From: JANMES01 sp038329865
Lineage (GTDB): Bacteria; Planctomycetota; Phycisphaerae; Tepidisphaerales; Tepidisphaeraceae
Direction: 5' to 3'
Length of the DNA: 64,000 nucleotides
Assembly: GCA_038329865.1 (NCBI GenBank)
Contig: JBBQNK010000001.1
Coordinates: 124,001-188,000 of the forward strand
The translations under genes were made by a program, and so were the position numbers. Positions 55,191 through 63,247 of the stretch are shown piece after piece. The notes beneath the pieces are model-generated. The model was not told the DNA's origin. It did no database searches and saw nothing but the letters and a program-made list of their open reading frames with translations. Each line of letters opens with the position of its first letter. The first letter of the stretch is position 1.

Positions 55191-55582
55191 AACCGGTCGC
55201 TCGAACTACGTCTGTGCATCGAATGCTGCGACACACCGATCGCGCGGAATCCCCTGCCGATTCCTGAAAATAAAAATACTTCCCCACTTTTTGATCAAAA
55301 AACGATATTTTAGTCCGCGCAATGCGCGCCGGGCTTGCCGACGGATCGACGCTGCGAGAGTCTATTAGCGCGTCCTTCAGGGGACGCAGTCGGCGATCCG
55401 ACCGGACAGGCGGGGACGAGTGCATCACGTCTTGGCGCTCGCGTCCGATCACTCGCACCCAGGCACACGGCAGGAAAGTATGTCCGATAATCCACGGAAG
55501 CGATTAACGCACCGCGACATTTTGGCTGCTCGCGCGCACGCCGGATGCACGATAATACATCATTCAGGAACGAGGTAGAGTC
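55191..55582. other. Intergenic region upstream of the glycogen-synthase-like gene
   Basis: No gene is supported in these 392 nt. A perfect AT palindrome TTTTTGATCAAAAA (55288-55301) sits inside an AT-rich patch. GATAAT near 55550 could be a -10 element without a good -35. Nothing else is recognised. Confidence 0.4.
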
Positions 55583-57361
55583 ATGCAAACCGTAGTTCAC
55601 GTTACTCACGAAGCGATCCAGAAAATCGGCGGCATCGGCGCGGTGCTGCAGGGCCTGCTCACCAGCAAGGCGTACCTGGACAAGATCCACCGCAACATCC
55701 TGGTCGGCCCGTTCTGGCCGGGCGAGGCGACGGGCGATCTGCGCCTCGGCGCCACCGGCGAAGTGCTCTACAGCTCGATCGACAACATCTACCGCACGCC
55801 GCTGGCGCAGCGGTTCCGCGAACTCGAAGACGAGTTCGGCTGCGGCATCATCTACGGCCGCCGCCGCTTCACCGATAAAGAGACCGGCGTGGTCTCCGTT
55901 CCTGAAGTGTTGCTCTTTGACGTCAGCCGATTCAACGAGACAAAAGTCGGCGAGTTTAAATTCGAGCTGTGGAAACGCTTCGGCATCGACAGCAGCCGTT
56001 ACCAGCACATCTGGGACTATGAGCAGTACGTTCGCCTCGCCAAGCCGACGATCGCCGCGCTGCACGCGCTGGGCGCGGCCAGCAGCATCAGCGAGCCGTG
56101 CGTGATCATGAGCCACGAGTACATGGGCATGCCCACGGTGCTGGCGGCCATCATGGAAGGCGACCACACCAACTTCCGCACCATCTTTTACGCCCACGAA
56201 GTCGCCACGATGCGCCGCATCGTCGAGCACAACCCCGGCCACGACACGATGTTCTACAACGCGATGCGCCACGCGATCGCCGCGGGACATTTCGTGGAGG
56301 ACGTGTTCGGCGATCAGCACGATTTCTACAAGCACGCGCTGGTGAAGCAGACGCGCTTCTGCGACGAGATTTTCGGCGTCGGTGATTACGTGCTGAAGGA
56401 AATGCGCTTCATGGGCCGTGACTTTTTAACGGTCGATGCGAGCCTCGCGTACAACGGCGTGCCGCACTGGCCGCTGACGGTCGAAGGAAAGATGGCCAGC
56501 CGCAACAAGCTGCGCACTTACGCGAAGAATCTGCTGAAATTCGAGCCCGATTACGTCTTCACGCACGTAACGCGCCTCGTCCCGAGCAAAGGATTGTGGC
56601 GCGACCTGCGCGTGCTCGAGCATCTCGACCCGCTGCTCCGCGAACACAACGAGACGGCCGTCCTCTTCATGCTCAGCACCGAAGGCCCCGGCCGGCGGAT
56701 CGAGGACGTGCGGCGCATGGAAGCCGAGTACCACTGGCCCGTCGTGCACCGTGAAGGGCACCCCGATCTCTCCGGCGGCGAGGCGGCGTATTACGCCGGC
56801 GTGCAGGAATTCAACGCGCAGTGCCGCAACGTCAAGGTCGTCTTCATCAACCAGTTCGGATTCGACCCCAAAACCTGCGGCAACCGCATGCCGGCCGACA
56901 TGGAATTCATGGACATCCGCAAAGGCTCCGACGTGGAGTTCGGCCAGAGCATTTACGAGCCGTTCGGCATCGCCCAGATCGAGCCGATCAGCTTCGGCGG
57001 GATTTGCATCTTCACCAACGTGTGCGGTTGCGCCGGCTTCGTAGAAAAAGCCGCCGGCGGCCAGCCGACGCCTAACGCGATCGTCGCCGACTATACTGAA
57101 TTGCCCGACCAGTCGATCCGCCCGGAGCAGATTCTCGCGATCGGCAAGAAAGAGCGCGACGCGATCGAGCACGTGGTGGCCGAGAAAGTCGCACACGCGC
57201 TGATCGATCGCCTGCCGCGCAGCCCGCAGGAATTCGCCGCGTTCCTCAAGCGTGGCCAGGCCCTGGCGAATAACATGAGCTGGGAAGTCGTCGCCCGCGA
57301 TTACGTGCTGCCTGGCATCGAGCGTGCGAGCAAGGCGCACCGGCTGGAACAGATCGCTTAA
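55583..57361 (+). CDS. Glycogen/starch-synthase-like GT-B glycosyltransferase
   Basis: A 592-aa GT-B enzyme. The N-terminal domain opens VVHVTHEAIQKIGGIGAVLQ, the nucleotide-sugar synthase motif (KxGG type). MSHEYMGMPTVLAAIMEGDH and IFYAHEVATMRRIVEHN follow, and the C-terminal nucleotide-sugar site is SIYEPFGIAQIEPISFGGIC with the conserved Glu pair. It resembles glycogen synthases more than general GT4 enzymes. A GAGG site precedes ATG 55583. The gene is in the same region as the GH15 glucoamylase, so storage-glucan turnover may link the two; they are not in one operon. Confidence 0.8.
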   Translation: MQTVVHVTHEAIQKIGGIGAVLQGLLTSKAYLDKIHRNILVGPFWPGEATGDLRLGATGEVLYSSIDNIYRTPLAQRFRELEDEFGCGIIYGRRRFTDKETGVVSVPEVLLFDVSRFNETKVGEFKFELWKRFGIDSSRYQHIWDYEQYVRLAKPTIAALHALGAASSISEPCVIMSHEYMGMPTVLAAIMEGDHTNFRTIFYAHEVATMRRIVEHNPGHDTMFYNAMRHAIAAGHFVEDVFGDQHDFYKHALVKQTRFCDEIFGVGDYVLKEMRFMGRDFLTVDASLAYNGVPHWPLTVEGKMASRNKLRTYAKNLLKFEPDYVFTHVTRLVPSKGLWRDLRVLEHLDPLLREHNETAVLFMLSTEGPGRRIEDVRRMEAEYHWPVVHREGHPDLSGGEAAYYAGVQEFNAQCRNVKVVFINQFGFDPKTCGNRMPADMEFMDIRKGSDVEFGQSIYEPFGIAQIEPISFGGICIFTNVCGCAGFVEKAAGGQPTPNAIVADYTELPDQSIRPEQILAIGKKERDAIEHVVAEKVAHALIDRLPRSPQEFAAFLKRGQALANNMSWEVVARDYVLPGIERASKAHRLEQIA

Positions 57362-57364
57362 GAA

Positions 57365-57434
57365 GATTTGCAATTAGCGATTTGCAATTGAAAACACGCG
57401 TTTTCGATTACAAATTGCAAATCGAAAATTGCAA
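57365..57434. repeat. Long palindrome (family D, copy 2)
   Basis: The left half (GATTTGCAATTAGCGATTTG, AATTGAAAAC) and right half (TTTTCGATTACAAATTGCAA, TCGAAAATTGCAA) are inverted copies with a CACG centre. It is AT-rich like copy 1 at 17635-17746. It lies between the glycogen-synthase-like gene and the next. Confidence 0.85.
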
Positions 57435-57447
57435 CTGGAATGAAGCA

Positions 57448-57972
57448 ATGCCCGAATGGTCAGTCCACATTCTCTTCATCGTGATGCGATGGGCGCATCT
57501 GATGGGTTCGACGCTGCTCATTGGCGGCACGCTCTTTTTTGAATTCGTCGTGCCGCGAGCGATCGACGATCTGAAGATGGAAAGCCAGCTCGGCATTACG
57601 GCGCGGCTGCGCTGGGTGTTTCGGCGGATCGTGTGGACGTGTGTGATCGTCCTGCCGATCACCGGCGCGTTTTCGCTCATTCGGCAATGGCCGGCGTACG
57701 TGTCGGCTGACGGGAAATGGTCGCCGGCGTTTCCGTGGGCGATCGCCCACATGGCGATCGGGATGGTCGCGGTGATCCTGTCGGTGGCCCTGGTGATCGG
57801 GCGCTCGGTGCCTGAAAAATCACGTCAGTGGATGAAGTTCAACCTCATGATCCTGATGGCGGTGATGTTCATCGCCAGCGCCAGCCGGCACGTACGGCTG
57901 TACACCCGCGAAAAAATGCTCCGCGAAGGGTTGCACCCTCCTACCTCGCCGGTCCCTTACATCAACCCATGA
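57448..57972 (+). CDS. Four-helix integral membrane protein (CopD-like character)
   Basis: A 174-aa protein with about four membrane helices: residues about 5-30 (HILFIVMRWAHLMGSTLLIG), 55-75, 93-115 and 125-147. The WAHLMGSTLLIGGTLFFEF start, with His in the first helix, resembles CopD-type and other haem or copper membrane proteins, but the match is loose. ATG 57448 is used; earlier in-frame sequence is repeat. It overlaps the ArfB-like gene by 4 nt (ATGA). Confidence 0.6.
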   Translation: MPEWSVHILFIVMRWAHLMGSTLLIGGTLFFEFVVPRAIDDLKMESQLGITARLRWVFRRIVWTCVIVLPITGAFSLIRQWPAYVSADGKWSPAFPWAIAHMAIGMVAVILSVALVIGRSVPEKSRQWMKFNLMILMAVMFIASASRHVRLYTREKMLREGLHPPTSPVPYINP

Positions 57973-58409
57973 ACGCGGCACTCCCGAGCGGAACCGAACT
58001 GGCGCCCGGCGTATTCGCGCCGCCGGAAGCGATCCGCCTGCAATCCGCCCGCGCGCAAGGCCCCGGCGGGCAGAACGTCAACAAGGTCAACACCCGCATG
58101 GAACTGTGGCTGGACCTGGCAAAAATCATAGGCCTGCGCGAAACCGCCATCGCGCGACTCGCCAAAATGTCCGGCAAACGCCTAACGCAGGACGGCCTGC
58201 TCCACCTCACCTGCGGCGAGCACCGCTCGCAGGAAACCAACCGCCAGGAACTCTTCGACCGCCTGCGGGTGATGATCCAGACCGCCAGAATCGAGCCCAA
58301 GACCCGCCGCAAGACCAAGCCATCGTACGGCAGCAAGCAGCGCCGCCTGGAACAAAAAAACCGCCGCAGTGACATCAAGTCAAAGCGGCGGTCGCAAGAT
58401 CAGGACTAA
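57969..58409 (+). CDS. arfB: ArfB-type peptidyl-tRNA hydrolase (ribosome rescue factor)
   Basis: A 146-aa protein with the release-factor catalytic motif GGQ at 33-35 (SARAQGPGGQNVNKVNTRME) and a basic C-terminal tail (KTRRKTKPSYGSKQ, then RRLEQKNRRSDIKSKRR) that enters the empty mRNA channel of stalled ribosomes. There is no stop-codon recognition domain, so it acts without a codon in the A site. The start overlaps the membrane protein gene (ATGA). The stop codon lies inside palindrome K. Confidence 0.92.
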   Translation: MNAALPSGTELAPGVFAPPEAIRLQSARAQGPGGQNVNKVNTRMELWLDLAKIIGLRETAIARLAKMSGKRLTQDGLLHLTCGEHRSQETNRQELFDRLRVMIQTARIEPKTRRKTKPSYGSKQRRLEQKNRRSDIKSKRRSQDQD

Positions 58410-58470
58410 GGGTCAAGGACTTAGGACTAAGTGATTTACTACGTCCTAAGTCCTTTCGCCCAAGTCCTAC
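58403..58470. repeat. Long palindrome (family K) between convergent genes
   Basis: AGGACTTAGGAC and GTCCTAAGTCCT form the core, with outer AGGACTAAGG / CCAAGTCCT. It overlaps the arfB stop and ends next to the stop of the acidic-protein gene, a position suited to a two-way transcription barrier. Confidence 0.8.
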
Positions 58471-58881
58471 TTACTCGTCATCGTCTTCAAATTCTTCGTC
58501 GTCGTCATCGTCGTCGAAGTCGTCGTCGGCTTCTTCGAATTCGTCTTCATCGTCGTCATCGTCTTCGTCGTCATCGTCGTCTTCTTCGTCTTCGTCCTCG
58601 TCGAGTTCGTCTTCTTCCTCGTCGATCTCGGCGTCTTCCTCTTCGGCCTCTTCCGTATCGTCTTCGGCCTCGTCGTCCTCATCGTCTTCGTCGTCGTCGT
58701 CACTCTTCTTGACGGGCTTTTTCGCCGCCGAAGGGTCGAGCAGGCCGTACCGCGCCGCGGCGCCGGCGAGATCATTGCCGCGAGCACTACCGCGATCGTT
58801 CCCGATGAGCGGGCCGTCCGTGATCGCTAGGAGCGACGGGTCGAGATCGCATTTGATTTCCAATTCAGGTGTAGCCGTCAT
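58471..58881 (-). CDS. Extremely acidic protein (Asp/Glu C-terminal half), unknown function
   Basis: A 136-aa protein. The first 60 residues look folded (MTATPELEIKCDLDPSLLAI, then GPLIGNDRGSARGNDLAGAA). After KKPVKKS, almost all of the last 75 residues are Asp or Glu. This should be disordered and strongly negative at neutral pH, as in histone-like, calcium-binding or halophilic acidic tails. Reading the other strand gives only low-complexity Arg/Ser/Thr frames, so this frame is preferred; the start has GGAAACC upstream. The role is unknown. Confidence 0.7.
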   Translation of the reverse strand: MTATPELEIKCDLDPSLLAITDGPLIGNDRGSARGNDLAGAAARYGLLDPSAAKKPVKKSDDDDEDDEDDEAEDDTEEAEEEDAEIDEEEDELDEDEDEEDDDDDEDDDDDEDEFEEADDDFDDDDDDEEFEDDDE

Positions 58882-59088
58882 GGTTTCCTTCCCAGAAGTT
58901 TACTGCTCGATCCAGCCCTTGCACCCACTTCGCTTGGCGCCGGATCGAGGCGAAGTCGCGGTATTGAAGCGATACCCACCGCACGCGTCAAGGGGAAAAA
59001 ACCGGTATTGGTCAGTTTGATTTGCATGCCGCGAGCGCGGCAGCGTGCGAAGCGGTCGATCAGAAATAAAAAGTCGCCGCTCTAATCA

Positions 59089-61479
59089 TCAATCGATTTT
59101 CATTTTTCGCAATCGCAGTGCATTGCCGAGCACGGTCACGTCCGACAGCGCCATCGCCGCCGCCGCAATCAATGGGGTGAGATGGCCCGTCGCCGCGAGC
59201 GGAATCGCGACCACATTATAGATAACCGCGAAGAAAAGATTCTGCCGGATGACGCGCATCGTCGCGCGCGAAAGCCCGATGGCCGTCGCGATGCCGTGCA
59301 GGCTGCCGCTGACGATCACGATGTCGCCGGTCTCTTTGGCGATATCCGACCCCGAGCCGATCGCGATGCCGAGATTGGCCTGCGCCAGCGCCGGGGCGTC
59401 GTTGATTCCGTCGCCGACCATCGCGACGCTGCGACCGCTCGCCTGCAGTTGGCGGATGACGTCCGCTTTCCCCGTCGGCAAAACGCCGGCGTGGATCTGG
59501 TCAATGCCGACTTCCTTCCCGACCGCCTCCGCCGCCGCCGCGTGATCGCCGGTGAGCAGCACGGTGCGCAGCCCACGCTGCTGCAGCGATTTCACCGCCG
59601 CAACGGAATCGGGCTTGATCGTGTCGGTCAGGCTGATCACGCCGAGGGGAACGATCATATCGTTCTGCAGTTCGGCGATATGAACGAGCGTCTGCTTCGT
59701 TGACTGTTCCTCGTCGATCGCGCCCAGCACCGCGCGCCGACCGATGCCGCGGTGTTTCTCAATCAATCGCGCGTTACCGACGAGCAGGGTTCGGCCGTCG
59801 ACATTGGCGATCGCGCCGAAGCCCGGATCGGAGTTGAATCGCTCCGGATTCGGCAGCGAAATCCCGCGCGTGCCGGCGAATTCGACGATCGCCTTGGCCA
59901 GCGGGTGCTCGCTGAATTTCTCAACACCGCCGGCCAATCGCAGCAATTCGTCCTCAGCCATGCCGTCGTTCGGCTGCACGCGATTCACCTGCGGCCGGCC
60001 GAGCGTGACGGTGCCGGTCTTGTCGAGCACGATGGTATCGATGTGCTCGGCCTTTTGCAGAGCGTCGATGTCGCGGAGCAGAATACCGCGCTTAGCCCCG
60101 CGCCCGGTGCCGACCATCAGCGCCGCCGGGATCGCCAGGCCGAGGGCGCACGGGCAGGCGATGATCAGCACGCTGCAGACGGCGTTGGCGAGCTCGGTCC
60201 ACATCGCCTCGCGCGCCATGCCCGTGGAAACGCCGTACGCGTACCAGGCGATGCCGGTTACGAGCGCGATGACCAGCACCGTCGGCACGAACACCGCGGA
60301 GATTTTATCTGCGAGCTTCTGCACCGGCGGCTTGCTGCTCTGCGCAGTCTCCACGAGTTTCACGATCTGCGCCAGCGCCGTTTCCGATCCGATCTGCGTC
60401 ACGCGAATTCTCAGCGCGCCTTCCCGATTAAGCGTGCCGCCGATGACTTTCTCGCCATGGGTTCGCGTCACGGGCAGCGGCTCGCCGGTGATCATCGATT
60501 CATCGATCGCGCTGGCGCCGTGCACGATCACGCCGTCGGTCGGAATGCGCTCGCCGGGTCGGACGATGACTTCATCGAGCTTGACGAGATCGGCCACGGG
60601 GACTTCGACGAGATGCAGTTCTTTTTCGGAATTGGTGTCGACCGGCGCGCGGCCTGTCGGTCCGTTCACGACGCCCACCGCAACGAATTGGCTCGGCGCC
60701 GCGGGTTTGAACTCAATTCGCCTCGCCGTCGCGGGTGTGAGATCGAGCAGATCGCGGATCGCGCTGCCGGCGGATTGGCGGGCGCGGGCCTCGAGCCAGT
60801 GGCCGAGGCTGATCAACGCGAGCAGCCCGGTGGCTTCCATGAAAAACAGCCGGCCCCCATTCGGGGGCGTCCAGAGTCCAACGTATCCACCGACCAGCAG
60901 CGCGAGGCTGTAGAAATACGCAACACTGGCGCCCATCGCGATCAACACGTCCATGTTCGTCGTACTTCGGCGAAGGGCGGAGAAAGCGCTGCGGTAAAAC
61001 TTCCCGCCAACGTAGACGATCGCGAGCGTGGACGTGATCAGCGCGATCAGCGTCATCGAATCCTGCTGGGCGGGCATCATCGCGTGGTGTGCGTCGCCGA
61101 AAATCTCGCGCAGCCAGTGGGCGGCTTCGAGTGGCAGCCAGAGGATCACGCCGACCGTCGCCCGGCGGAACCAGGCGGTAGCCTCGCGGGTTTGCCGCTT
61201 CAGCCGCTCCTGCTCGGCGGCGGGGCCGGCGTTGCTGAGCTCGGGCTGGGTGGGATACCCCGATTGACTGACAGCCTCGGCGAGAGATTGCGGGTTGGTC
61301 GCGCCGGGATCGAATTTCACAGTGGCCCGCCCGCGCGCCAAGTTCACTTCAGCAGCGACCACGCCGTCGACCGACTTCAGCGCCTTCTCGACGTGGGCAA
61401 CGCAGCTGGCGCAGTCCATGCCGGTGACGTTGAGCGCGGTGTCGGTGATGGTGGCGGTGTCGGTGTCGGTGTCGGTCAT
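59089..61479 (-). CDS. copA: Copper-translocating P1B-type ATPase
   Basis: A 796-aa copper exporter. The N-terminal HMA domain has GMDCASC (Cys23, Cys26). The membrane metal site is IIACPCALGLAIPAAL (Cys442-Pro-Cys444). Phosphorylation is at LDKTGTVTLGRP (about 483-494), the SEHPLAKAIVEF motif follows, and MVGDGINDAPALAQANLGIA is the hinge. Eight helices are expected. ATG 61479 is preceded by open frame that is palindrome B2. The start contains TDTDTDT from a hexanucleotide repeat. It is the third gene of the csoR-copZ-copA cassette. Confidence 0.94.
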   Translation of the reverse strand: MTDTDTDTATITDTALNVTGMDCASCVAHVEKALKSVDGVVAAEVNLARGRATVKFDPGATNPQSLAEAVSQSGYPTQPELSNAGPAAEQERLKRQTREATAWFRRATVGVILWLPLEAAHWLREIFGDAHHAMMPAQQDSMTLIALITSTLAIVYVGGKFYRSAFSALRRSTTNMDVLIAMGASVAYFYSLALLVGGYVGLWTPPNGGRLFFMEATGLLALISLGHWLEARARQSAGSAIRDLLDLTPATARRIEFKPAAPSQFVAVGVVNGPTGRAPVDTNSEKELHLVEVPVADLVKLDEVIVRPGERIPTDGVIVHGASAIDESMITGEPLPVTRTHGEKVIGGTLNREGALRIRVTQIGSETALAQIVKLVETAQSSKPPVQKLADKISAVFVPTVLVIALVTGIAWYAYGVSTGMAREAMWTELANAVCSVLIIACPCALGLAIPAALMVGTGRGAKRGILLRDIDALQKAEHIDTIVLDKTGTVTLGRPQVNRVQPNDGMAEDELLRLAGGVEKFSEHPLAKAIVEFAGTRGISLPNPERFNSDPGFGAIANVDGRTLLVGNARLIEKHRGIGRRAVLGAIDEEQSTKQTLVHIAELQNDMIVPLGVISLTDTIKPDSVAAVKSLQQRGLRTVLLTGDHAAAAEAVGKEVGIDQIHAGVLPTGKADVIRQLQASGRSVAMVGDGINDAPALAQANLGIAIGSGSDIAKETGDIVIVSGSLHGIATAIGLSRATMRVIRQNLFFAVIYNVVAIPLAATGHLTPLIAAAAMALSDVTVLGNALRLRKMKID

Positions 61480-61508
61480 GGGTTCAGCTTTCTCAGTCGG
61501 ACTTCTTC

Positions 61509-61578
61509 GTTTAGCCGCCCCGCGTGCGGGGCGCGTCGGCGTCGCGAGAAGCGCGCCCCGCACGCGGGGCGGCTAAAC
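61509..61578. repeat. Long palindrome (family B, copy 2) between copZ and copA
   Basis: It begins GTTTAGCCGCCCCGCGTGCG and ends CACGCGGGGCGGCTAAAC, followed by AAGAC; its outer arms are the same as copy 1 at 48964-49026. Confidence 0.92.
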
Positions 61579-61594
61579 AAGACGAGCGCATTCA

Positions 61595-61834
61595 CTACGA
61601 TTTCGTCGCGGGTTTCGCCGGGTATCCCGCCTTGCTCACGGCATCGGCCAACTCCTGTGGGTTGGTCGATTTCGGATCGAACTTTACCACGGCCTGCCCG
61701 GTCTTGAGATCGACCTGCGTCGACTCAACGCCCGGCACGGCCCGGATGGCCTTGTCCACCCTGCCTACGCAGTTGTTGCAGTGCATTCCCGTAATCAGCA
61801 GGCCCGCTTCGGTCAGATCTGATGCTGCGCTCAT
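61595..61834 (-). CDS. copZ: Copper chaperone CopZ-like (HMA domain)
   Basis: A 79-aa single-domain metallochaperone. LLITGMHCNNCVGRVDKAIR carries the Cys-x2-Cys copper site, and the rest is the ferredoxin-like HMA fold. ATG 61834 follows GAAGGAGAGC, a strong site, which decides against the upstream ATG at 61864. It should deliver Cu(I) to the HMA domain of CopA encoded next to it. Confidence 0.9.
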   Translation of the reverse strand: MSAASDLTEAGLLITGMHCNNCVGRVDKAIRAVPGVESTQVDLKTGQAVVKFDPKSTNPQELADAVSKAGYPAKPATKS

Positions 61835-61865
61835 GTTGCTCTCCTTCAAAGGATTTTTTTCCATT

Positions 61866-61921
61866 CACGCCGGTCGCTGTGCGACCGGATTCCGGAATCC
61901 AGCCGCACAGCGACCTGCGTG
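61866..61921. repeat. Long palindrome (family A, copy 2) between csoR and copZ
   Basis: A 56-nt palindrome with 28-nt arms (starts CACGCCGGTCGCTGTGCGAC, ends CGCACAGCGACCTGCGTG; centre ATTCCGGAAT) and three mismatches. Confidence 0.92.
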
Positions 61922-61948
61922 TAAGACTTCCGCGCTTTCGCGCGCCCG

Positions 61949-62236
61949 TCACTTCAAAAACCGCGACAGCGTCAGGCGCATTTCGTCGACGAGCTGCTGC
62001 TGGGTTTTGAATTTAGTTTCGGCATGGCTGTGCGGGCCGTTGTGGTCGGCGACGCAGTGTTCCATGTGGTCGGTCAGCAGCTGCACGCCGAGTGCGTCCA
62101 GCGCCGACCGGACGGCCGCGAGCTGCGTAAGCACGTCGACGCAGTAGCGGTCGTCGTCGACCATCTTCTGCAGCCCGGCGACTTGCCCGGCGATGCGCTT
62201 GAGGCGGTTTTTCACTTTGAGTCGCGCGTCGGTCAT
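61949..62236 (-). CDS. csoR: Copper-sensing repressor CsoR
   Basis: A 95-aa all-helical metal-sensing repressor. The Cu(I) ligands are Cys32 (YCVDVL), His57 and Cys61 (TDHMEHC), the C-H-C pattern of CsoR with the expected spacing. The start LKVKNRLKRIAGQVAGLQKM is the DNA-contacting region. A G-tract operator lies 12 nt upstream of its ATG. It should repress its own cassette until copper binds. Confidence 0.93.
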   Translation of the reverse strand: MTDARLKVKNRLKRIAGQVAGLQKMVDDDRYCVDVLTQLAAVRSALDALGVQLLTDHMEHCVADHNGPHSHAETKFKTQQQLVDEMRLTLSRFLK

Positions 62237-62248
62237 AACGCCCCAATT

Positions 62249-62265
62249 ATACCCCCAGGGGGTAT
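62249..62265. promoter_or_regulatory. CsoR operator, perfect palindrome
   Basis: ATACCCCC-A-GGGGGTAT is an exact 8+8 inverted repeat of the G-tract type bound by CsoR/RcnR regulators. It lies directly upstream of csoR, so it should control csoR-copZ-copA. Confidence 0.85.
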
Positions 62266-62298
62266 GGAGTCAACCGTGAAGCGGAAATGGAGTCCGCC

Positions 62299-62364
62299 GT
62301 TTAGCCGTCGCGGCCACGCGACGAGGGATCGGCGACCGCCATCGCGTGGCCGCGACGGCTAAAC
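62299..62364. repeat. Long palindrome (family B-like, copy 3)
   Basis: Outer arms GTTTAGCCG / CGGCTAAAC are as in family B, but the inner arms (GTCGCGGCCACGCGA / TCGCGTGGCCGCGAC) are different and perfect. It lies between the YHS gene and the csoR operator. Confidence 0.88.
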
Positions 62365-62423
62365 GGGGCATTTTTTGTAACTGGGGGCGTTTTCGGGGTT
62401 CGACGGTGTGGAAACGGGCAACT

Positions 62424-62705
62424 CTACGGCAGGTTGCCAATGTACTTTTCGGGGTTCTTTTTGAAATCGGCCTTGCAGTCTGCGCAGCAGAATCCGATCC
62501 ATTGGCCGTTGTAAAAGATCAACTCGCGGTCATCGACGGGGTTCTTGGTTTCGACAATGCACATGTCGTTGACCGGCTTGGTGGTGGGCCCGGAGGCCTT
62601 GGTGGTCGGGCCGGTGGTGGGCGATTTCATGTCGTGCTCGTGGGCGTAAGCGGCCCCGCTTAAAAGCGCGGCGGCACAGGCGATCGACAGGATCATTCGC
62701 GTCAT
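62424..62705 (-). CDS. Exported YHS-type (TRASH-like) metal-binding protein
   Basis: A 93-aa protein with a signal peptide (ILSIACAAALLSGAAYA), a His-rich then Thr/Pro spacer (TGPTTKASGPTTKP) and a YHS-like domain: MCIVETKNPVDDRELIFYNG, then GFCCADCKADFKKNPEKYI. The Cys cluster (CCADC) and upstream Cys could bind copper, zinc or iron. It is 7 nt after the ferredoxin gene on the same strand and upstream of csoR, so a copper-related role is likely by context. Confidence 0.82.
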   Translation of the reverse strand: MTRMILSIACAAALLSGAAYAHEHDMKSPTTGPTTKASGPTTKPVNDMCIVETKNPVDDRELIFYNGQWIGFCCADCKADFKKNPEKYIGNLP

Positions 62706-62712
62706 GCTCGGC

Positions 62713-62973
62713 TCATTTCTTGAAATATTCGGCGTTTTTCTCGATGAAACTCGCCCACTCGGCCGGCAGGTCTTCCAGCGGGAAAATGGCGGTCACCGGG
62801 CACTCGTCCACGCACAGGCCGCAGTCGATGCAAGTGTCCGGGTCGATGTACAACTGGTCGGCCGCTTCAAAGCCGGCGGCGTCCTTGGTCGGGTGGATGC
62901 AGTCGACAGGGCAGACGGCGACGCATGCGGTGTCTTTCGTGCCGATGCACGGCTGGGCGATCACGTGGGCCAT
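62713..62973 (-). CDS. fdxA: Seven-iron ferredoxin (FdxA-type)
   Basis: An 86-aa ferredoxin with Cys9-x7-Cys17-x3-Cys21-x3-Cys25 (CIGTKDTACVAVCPVDCIHP) and Cys48-x2-Cys51-x2-Cys54-x3-Cys58 (CIDCGLCVDECP), the ligand set of one 3Fe-4S and one 4Fe-4S cluster. The C-terminal extension AEWASFIEKNAEYFKK is usual. A strong GAGGAGC site precedes ATG 62973. It carries electrons for unknown partners. The YHS gene follows 7 nt later. Confidence 0.92.
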   Translation of the reverse strand: MAHVIAQPCIGTKDTACVAVCPVDCIHPTKDAAGFEAADQLYIDPDTCIDCGLCVDECPVTAIFPLEDLPAEWASFIEKNAEYFKK

Positions 62974-63105
62974 AGACTAAAGCTCCTCAATTAGCTGAAG
63001 GCGATTATAGAGGCTTTTCGTCCGCCGGGGCAACACTGGAATCGGCATTTTGTACGGTCCGATAGTGGGCAAAATAGGAAAGATGATTGCTTCCCAATTC
63101 ATCCC

Positions 63106-63161
63106 CACGCCGGTCGCTGTGCGACCGGATTCCGGAATCCGGCCGCATAGCAACCGGCGTG
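63106..63161. repeat. Long palindrome (family A, copy 3)
   Basis: A 56-nt palindrome almost the same as copy 2 (starts CACGCCGGTCGCTGTGCGAC, ends GCATAGCAACCGGCGTG). It lies between divergent fdxA and the 72-aa protein gene. Confidence 0.92.
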
Positions 63162-63247
63162 ATCTCTCTGAACCCTCATTTTCTATGGTGTATTCGCTCG
63201 ATCTTCCGATATCCTTACTACCTTCACTTCTCGAGGGAGAAACCAAC

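Noticed and set aside
58431..58787. Low-complexity Arg/Leu/His-rich and Thr/Lys-rich frames overlapping the acidic gene
   Set aside because: These are other-frame readings of the GAC/GAG-rich acidic tail; only the acidic frame has a plausible folded start and ribosome-binding site.
59752..61707. A 651-codon open frame on the plus strand opposite copA and copZ
   Set aside because: It runs across two well-supported genes and the spacer palindrome; no protein family is visible.
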